Position numbers and translations under genes: made by a program. Source: Mucilaginibacter sp. UBA4741 (GTDB lineage: Bacteria > Bacteroidota > Bacteroidia > Sphingobacteriales > Sphingobacteriaceae). Taken from it: DNA of 18,441 bases. The DNA is taken from positions 1 to 18,441 of the forward strand of contig DHIR01000201.1 in NCBI GenBank assembly GCA_002403905.1, written 5' to 3'. Shown here piece by piece: positions 15,091-18,441 of the stretch (position 1 is the first letter of the stretch; each line of letters begins with the position of its first letter). The notes under the pieces are model-generated. The model saw nothing but the letters and a program-made list of their open reading frames with translations, had not been told where the DNA came from and did not search any database.

Positions 15091-15156
15091 AGGTTATAAA
15101 TTTTTATTTGAAGGTATAAAAATTGTGGCCTGTGCAACGCCATTAAGATGAATTAT

Positions 15157-15660
15157 TTATTGTACCGGTAATAAATAGATAGGTAAGCCCTCAGCAGTAA
15201 GGTGTGCAATAGGGATATTTTTAAATGTAAAGGTCGCAGTAAGAGTCTTCTCCCCATAATCTAAATAAAGATAAATTGTACCCATATCTTTTCCATTTAA
15301 ATAGATCTCAAAATTACGAATAGGGCTTGACTCGCGAGAGCTTAATACACCTATAAATTGGTCATGCACAAAAAGTCCATTGTATTTGGCCGAAAGCTTT
15401 GTAGTATCCGGGAAGCCATTGGCGCCTGTGGCATAAAGTTTGTTTACAATTAAGTTATAAGATTTAGTAGTTCCATTTTCTACGTAGTTAACCTTAACAC
15501 TGTCTTTTAGTGAAGTAACCAGACTTTTCCCATCTTTGTCAATAATTTCAAAGAAAAATGGACTTGGTGGTACCCTTACCGTGCCTAATTGTTTTTTACT
15601 ACAGGAGAAAGACACCATGCAAACTATCAGTAAAAAATATATAGCTGTTGAGGTTTTCAA
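15157..15660 (-). CDS. Tandem paralogous lipoprotein, copy 3 (most divergent)
   Basis: A 167-aa lipoprotein with a type II signal peptide whose lipobox Val-Ser-Phe-Ser-Cys puts the lipidated Cys at residue 20. It shares with the two upstream copies the block Asp-Gly-Lys-Ser-Leu-x-Thr-Ser-Leu-Lys-Asp-Ser-Val-Lys-Val-x-Tyr-Val-Glu-Asn, then Asp-Thr-Thr-Lys, Lys-Tyr-Asn-Gly, and Pro-Ile-Arg-Asn-x-x-Ile-Tyr-Leu-Asn-Gly. It differs most in the C-terminal third (about residues 130-160). I do not recognise the family. It starts 11 bp after the preceding copy, so it belongs to the C10 protease operon. Inhibitor, partner or substrate are all possible roles. Confidence 0.8.
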   Translation of the reverse strand: MKTSTAIYFLLIVCMVSFSCSKKQLGTVRVPPSPFFFEIIDKDGKSLVTSLKDSVKVNYVENGTTKSYNLIVNKLYATGANGFPDTTKLSAKYNGLFVHDQFIGVLSSRESSPIRNFEIYLNGKDMGTIYLYLDYGEKTLTATFTFKNIPIAHLTAEGLPIYLLPVQ

Positions 15661-15671
15661 ATCGTAATTAT

Positions 15672-16196
15672 TTATTGCATCTGTAATAAATTGATAGGTA
15701 AATTCGGAAAAAAATAGTCGTTAGAAGTATCAGTTAAGACACTTGTGTTATTAAACAATAGGCTTGATGAATGTGAAGAAACTTCCAGATAACCTTTATA
15801 ATCTATATAAAGGCTACCCATATTTGTTCCGTTTAAATAGATGTTATAATTACGAATAGGGTTTTGGCTCCGGCTGCTTAAATCACCCATGAATGCTCCA
15901 TCACTTATAACAAGCCCATTGTATTTAACTGAAAGCTTTGTTGTGTCCGGGCCTTTATTTGCGCTCGATGCATATAGTTTCATAACAATAAGACTATGGA
16001 ATTTAGTTATGCTATTTTCTACATAGCCAACCTTTACACTGTCTTTGAGCGAAGTGATCAAACTTTTTCCGTCTTTACCAATAAATTCAAAAGGCATATT
16101 TTGCGGGATCAGTATAGTACCCAATTGTTTTTTGGCGCATGAAGAAATTGATATTGCTGTTATTACAAAAAAGGAGATAAATATTGTAGTTTTCAA
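15672..16196 (-). CDS. Tandem paralogous lipoprotein, copy 2
   Basis: A 174-aa lipoprotein. The signal peptide ends in the lipobox Ile-Ser-Ser-Cys (Cys20), followed by Ala-Lys-Lys-Gln. Its mature part is very close to copy 1 in the Phe-Glu-Phe-Ile-Gly-Lys-Asp-Gly-Lys-Ser-Leu block and in Pro-Ile-Arg-Asn-Tyr-Asn-Ile-Tyr-Leu-Asn-Gly-Thr-Asn-Met-Gly, and it shares Lys-Lys-Gln-Leu-Gly-Thr with copy 3. It thus links the two, consistent with stepwise tandem duplication. A beta-rich fold is likely from the alternating strands. Family not recognised. It starts 11 bp after copy 1. Confidence 0.8.
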   Translation of the reverse strand: MKTTIFISFFVITAISISSCAKKQLGTILIPQNMPFEFIGKDGKSLITSLKDSVKVGYVENSITKFHSLIVMKLYASSANKGPDTTKLSVKYNGLVISDGAFMGDLSSRSQNPIRNYNIYLNGTNMGSLYIDYKGYLEVSSHSSSLLFNNTSVLTDTSNDYFFPNLPINLLQMQ

Positions 16197-16207
16197 ATCG
16201 TAATTAA

Positions 16208-16735
16208 TTATTGTACCTGTAATAAATTAATAGGCGAACCTTGCGAAAAATAGTCGCCACTAAAGTCGTTTAGAACAGGGGTGCTGTTAAACATTAAATT
16301 ATTAGACGAAGGGCTCGGATAAGCGGCCTGATACCCCCAATAATCCATATAGAGGATTCCCATGTTTGTTCCGTTTAAATAAATGTTATAATTACGAATA
16401 GGATTTGGATTACGGCTGCTTAAAGAGCTCATGAATCTCCCATCATTTATAACTAACCCGTTGTATTTGCTCGAAGTTTTTGTAGTATCAAGTCTATTTG
16501 ATTCAAATGTATAAAGCTTTTGTACAGACAATGCATGAAATATAGTAATTCCATTTTCTACATAACTAACCTTTACGCTATCTCTAAGAGAAGTGGTTAA
16601 ACTTTTACCATCTTTTCCGATAAACTCAAAGGCCATGGATTCTGGCGGAGTTGTAGCGATGTTTTTTTCTTTCTTACAAGAAAAATTTAAAACTGCCATT
16701 GTGGTTAAAACGCAAATAAATACTATCGTTTTCAT
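16208..16735 (-). CDS. Tandem paralogous lipoprotein, copy 1 (next to the protease)
   Basis: A 175-aa lipoprotein beginning 10 bp after the C10 protease stop, so almost certainly co-transcribed. The lipobox Leu-Asn-Phe-Ser-Cys sets the lipid-bearing Cys at residue 20, followed by Lys-Lys-Glu-Lys, charged as in many surface-exposed Bacteroidota lipoproteins. Shared blocks with the other copies include Asp-Gly-Lys-Ser-Leu-Thr-Thr-Ser-Leu-Arg-Asp-Ser-Val, Lys-Tyr-Asn-Gly-Leu-Val-Ile-Asn-Asp-Gly, and the Tyr-Leu-Asn-Gly-Thr-Asn-Met-Gly strand. The C-terminus ends Pro-Ile-Asn-Leu-Leu-Gln-Val-Gln. No known family assigned. Position beside a C10 protease raises the possibility of a cognate inhibitor. 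Confidence 0.8.
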   Translation of the reverse strand: MKTIVFICVLTTMAVLNFSCKKEKNIATTPPESMAFEFIGKDGKSLTTSLRDSVKVSYVENGITIFHALSVQKLYTFESNRLDTTKTSSKYNGLVINDGRFMSSLSSRNPNPIRNYNIYLNGTNMGILYMDYWGYQAAYPSPSSNNLMFNSTPVLNDFSGDYFSQGSPINLLQVQ

Positions 16736-16745
16736 AATTAAAAAT

Positions 16746-18005
16746 TTAAGGATGAATATTATATGTCATATGATGATTATATTGATAGTAATGTGTTTCT
16801 GAACCTACAGTAACTGTCCATACATCATCCCCATAATTTCCATTAACGGAACTACTATATGTGCCCCAGCCCCAGTTCATATGTAAAAATAAATATTCGC
16901 CTCCCGTAACGGGGTCACAAAGTTGAACGGTCCAGGTAGTATAACCATCGCACACCCACTCATGGCCGGTACTACCATCATCAGCCTGTAATAAAACAGG
17001 CATATTATAGTCTATATTATTCATAACATTTATATAGTTATAGTCACCTTCATCAGCACTTGAATATCCGAAACTGTTTTTTAAAGCTGTTGAGCATTCA
17101 ATTACATATTCATTCCCTATAAAAGGGTCGTAAATATGCGGATGCGAGCCACTATCAAAATATTCCATATTTACCGAAGTACCGGCGTCAAGCATCAATT
17201 GGGCAACATAGTTATTTGCAGGCGTACCGCCCGACCACGAAGTTATCATTGATGACCACGGATAACTTGCAGGATACTGATGGTAATACATAACTTGTGC
17301 CATGGCTGTTGCTACACAACCGGTAGGTGTACGATCATTGGAATAATGACCAGCCGGACAAAGGTCGTTATAAGGCCAACCCTGATCCCATGAGGTTACC
17401 AAAAGCGGCCCAACTACATATTGGGTCCAGCCTTCTATGCAACCTTCAGGGGGGAGGTTAGTAACCGTTTGTTTCCCCGTAAGCACATCCTTTTTAGTAA
17501 ATTTTGCCCAAAACGAGATAACCTTGCGGGGGGCTTTTATTTGTGGGTTTTTCCTGAGTATCTGCATGTTTTTGTCGTTAACAGACAGCCAGTCATTTAA
17601 CCCGGATGTGTGTTGCTCATCAGGCACGGCAAAGTGCCCTTTGTCAGAATAAGCAAGTATAGGTTGTATGCGTTTATCTGCTGCAACCATAGTAAACCCG
17701 CCACCCACATAATTAAAAACATAGCAGGTTGGATTTGTAGCGTCAGGTAATACTAACGAATCTAATATTTGTTTCTCCTGCACAGGCAACAGGCTGTTCA
17801 CAGACTGTTTATTGGCCCCGTTCTTCATTGTTGTGCTTTGCACAGCTATATTACTTGCAAAAGACATAGATACAAAATTTGAATCAACCGATTTTTGAAT
17901 TAGAGTTGATGTTAATTGGTTTTTAGCAACTTCTTTTTTACAGGAAAACGTTGTAATTAATAGTCCTAAGGCTAAGAATTTGCTAAGCAGAAATATTTTT
18001 TTCAT
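16746..18005 (-). CDS. C10 family (streptopain-like) cysteine protease lipoprotein
   Basis: A 419-aa papain-fold protease of the SpeB/interpain group. A lipoprotein signal ends at Thr-Thr-Phe-Ser-Cys22 followed by Lys-Lys-Glu. Residues about 30-190 form the propeptide, including the conserved Val-Gly-Gly-Gly-Phe-Thr-Met-Val-Ala-Ala-Asp and Pro-Ile-Leu-Ala-Tyr-Ser segments. The catalytic domain shows Gln208 (Trp-Asp-Gln-Gly-Trp-Pro-Tyr-Asn) as oxyanion residue, nucleophile Cys230 (Thr-Gly-Cys-Val-Ala-Thr-Ala-Met-Ala-Gln), general base His348 (Gly-His-Glu-Trp-Val-Cys-Asp-Gly-Tyr) and the Asn-Trp-Gly-Trp-Gly element at 377-381. All catalytic residues are present, so it should be active after propeptide removal, probably on the cell surface. 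In streptococci and Bacteroides such proteases are encoded with inhibitors; here three lipoprotein genes follow at 10-11 bp spacing. Confidence 0.93.
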   Translation of the reverse strand: MKKIFLLSKFLALGLLITTFSCKKEVAKNQLTSTLIQKSVDSNFVSMSFASNIAVQSTTMKNGANKQSVNSLLPVQEKQILDSLVLPDATNPTCYVFNYVGGGFTMVAADKRIQPILAYSDKGHFAVPDEQHTSGLNDWLSVNDKNMQILRKNPQIKAPRKVISFWAKFTKKDVLTGKQTVTNLPPEGCIEGWTQYVVGPLLVTSWDQGWPYNDLCPAGHYSNDRTPTGCVATAMAQVMYYHQYPASYPWSSMITSWSGGTPANNYVAQLMLDAGTSVNMEYFDSGSHPHIYDPFIGNEYVIECSTALKNSFGYSSADEGDYNYINVMNNIDYNMPVLLQADDGSTGHEWVCDGYTTWTVQLCDPVTGGEYLFLHMNWGWGTYSSSVNGNYGDDVWTVTVGSETHYYQYNHHMTYNIHP

Positions 18006-18027
18006 AATGTGATAAATTTAGTTACCA

Positions 18028-18058
18028 CTAAGTTATTAACTTATTTTAAGAAAACAAA
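18028..18058 (-). promoter_or_regulatory. Predicted promoter of the C10 protease operon
   Basis: On the minus strand TTTG (18058-18055) is followed after 19 bp by TAACTTAG (18035-18028), one mismatch from TAnnTTTG. The predicted start near 18022 gives a leader of about 16 nt. The upstream element ends 10 bp from the flank of the MITE-like insertion. Confidence 0.42.
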
Positions 18059-18067
18059 TATTTAATG

Positions 18068-18294
18068 ATATGATTTTCAGAGAGATCGCTTTTAAAAAAG
18101 GAGGCTCCGCTGGAGCCGTTAAAATATCATCTTGCCTACTATAAGCAGGTAGTTCCGCCGGAACTATTACAGCTTTTTAGTCCGGGACTCCGCAGGAGCC
18201 GCCTGTTTATAGCAGAACCAAATATAACTAACGGCACCATAGGTGCCTCCTAATAACCCTTGAGTTTTAAAAGCGATTTCCCTGATATGATTTT
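18068..18294. repeat. 10-bp target-site duplication flanking the MITE
   Basis: ATATGATTTT occurs directly before (18068-18077) and directly after (18285-18294) the inverted-repeat ends, in the same orientation and without mismatch. This is the expected footprint of a transposition event. A TG to the left of both copies also matches, but on the right it belongs to the terminal repeat. Confidence 0.75.
18078..18284. mobile_element. MITE-like non-autonomous element (207 bp)
   Basis: The ends are inverted copies of CAGRGARATCGCTTTTAAAA (18078-18097 and 18265-18284; 18 of 20 positions match). Inside are four hairpins: GGCTCC-GCT-GGAGCC (18103-18117), TAGTTCC-GCC-GGAACTA (18150-18166), CTCC-GCA-GGAG (18188-18198) and GGCACC-ATA-GGTGCC (18233-18247). 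The two halves are inverted relatives of each other: AGGAGGC...GCCGTTA surrounds both outer hairpins and CTATAARCAGG precedes both inner ones. No transposase reading frame exists, so mobility would depend on an enzyme encoded elsewhere. Ends beginning CAG with a ~10-bp duplication would fit an IS4-like transposase, but that is a guess. Confidence 0.75.
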
Positions 18295-18354
18295 AGCGCA
18301 TGTCATTTATGCTAGCATCGGCTTTGTTGTTAATTGAAATACTATTAGTAGTCC

Positions 18355-18441
18355 TTACTGATTCTTAAAAATAGCGGCAAACTTAGTTTCGTAGCCTTTT
18401 CTTTCTGCTTCTAACTTGTTGTATAGCTCGGTTTGGTGATT
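18355..18441 (-). CDS. C-terminal end of an unidentified gene (truncated by the window)
   Basis: The minus strand is open from the window edge to a TAA at 18357-18355. It encodes 28 residues, Asn-His-Gln-Thr-Glu-Leu-Tyr-Asn-Lys-Leu-Glu-Ala-Glu-Arg and on to Ala-Ala-Ile-Phe-Lys-Asn-Gln. The composition and helical Lys/Glu pattern look like a genuine protein end rather than chance. The family cannot be named from so little. It would be the gene upstream of the C10 operon on the same strand; the 18295-18354 gap holds nothing else I can identify. Confidence 0.5.
   Translation of the reverse strand, partial: NHQTELYNKLEAERKGYETKFAAIFKNQ

Noticed and set aside
15157..16735. Reading the three lipoproteins as SusD/SusE-like glycan-binding proteins
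   Set aside because: They are far too short for SusD, no SusC-type receptor is adjacent, and the leading gene is a protease.

Overview
The window looks like chromosomal DNA of a Bacteroidota bacterium, most likely a member of the Sphingobacteriaceae (Mucilaginibacter/Pedobacter type). The evidence is a TonB-receptor-like outer-membrane protein with an N-terminal carboxypeptidase-regulatory-like domain, DUF2911 and DUF3810 proteins, a PepSY-like secreted protein, several Bacteroidota-style promoters (TTG, 19-21 bp, TAnnTTTG), few Shine-Dalgarno sequences, and short palindromic intergenic repeats. There are no tRNA or rRNA genes, no CRISPR array and no complete transposase gene.

Layout. 25-1238: a CPBP membrane protease and a half-size EamA transporter, divergent. 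1320-3782: a large outer-membrane beta-barrel receptor. 3875-6407: a PepSY-like secreted protein, a PAP2 phosphatase, a YbjJ-like MFS transporter and a 62-aa protein, all on the + strand. 6456-8031: a divergent pair, an exported barrel-like protein and a b-type cytochrome. 8059-8286: a symmetric multi-palindrome repeat with no gene. 8331-9983: an ArnT/GT39-type membrane glycosyltransferase; its upstream region holds a probable ~130-nt structured RNA or attenuator ending in a strong intrinsic terminator. 10262-12501: DUF2911, DUF3810 and a secreted hypothetical protein. 12505-13211: an 83-aa protein and thioredoxin on the minus strand. 13339-15090: an isochorismatase-fold protein without the usual cysteine, convergent with a Gfo/Idh/MocA oxidoreductase carrying a twin-arginine-like leader.

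15157-18005 (minus strand) is the most distinctive locus. A lipoprotein C10-family (streptopain-like) cysteine protease is followed at 10-11 bp spacing by three tandem paralogous lipoproteins of unknown family. The arrangement recalls C10 protease/inhibitor pairs in other bacteria. Protease with a set of inhibitors or partners is the main working hypothesis, but the lipoproteins themselves are not recognisable as inhibitors.

Directly upstream of that operon lies a 207-bp MITE-like element (18078-18284). It has 20-bp terminal inverted repeats (two mismatches), a perfect 10-bp flanking direct repeat, and four internal hairpins whose stems differ by paired, compensatory changes. The 8059-8286 element is built on the same plan with different sequences. 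The window ends in the last 28 codons of an unidentified minus-strand gene.
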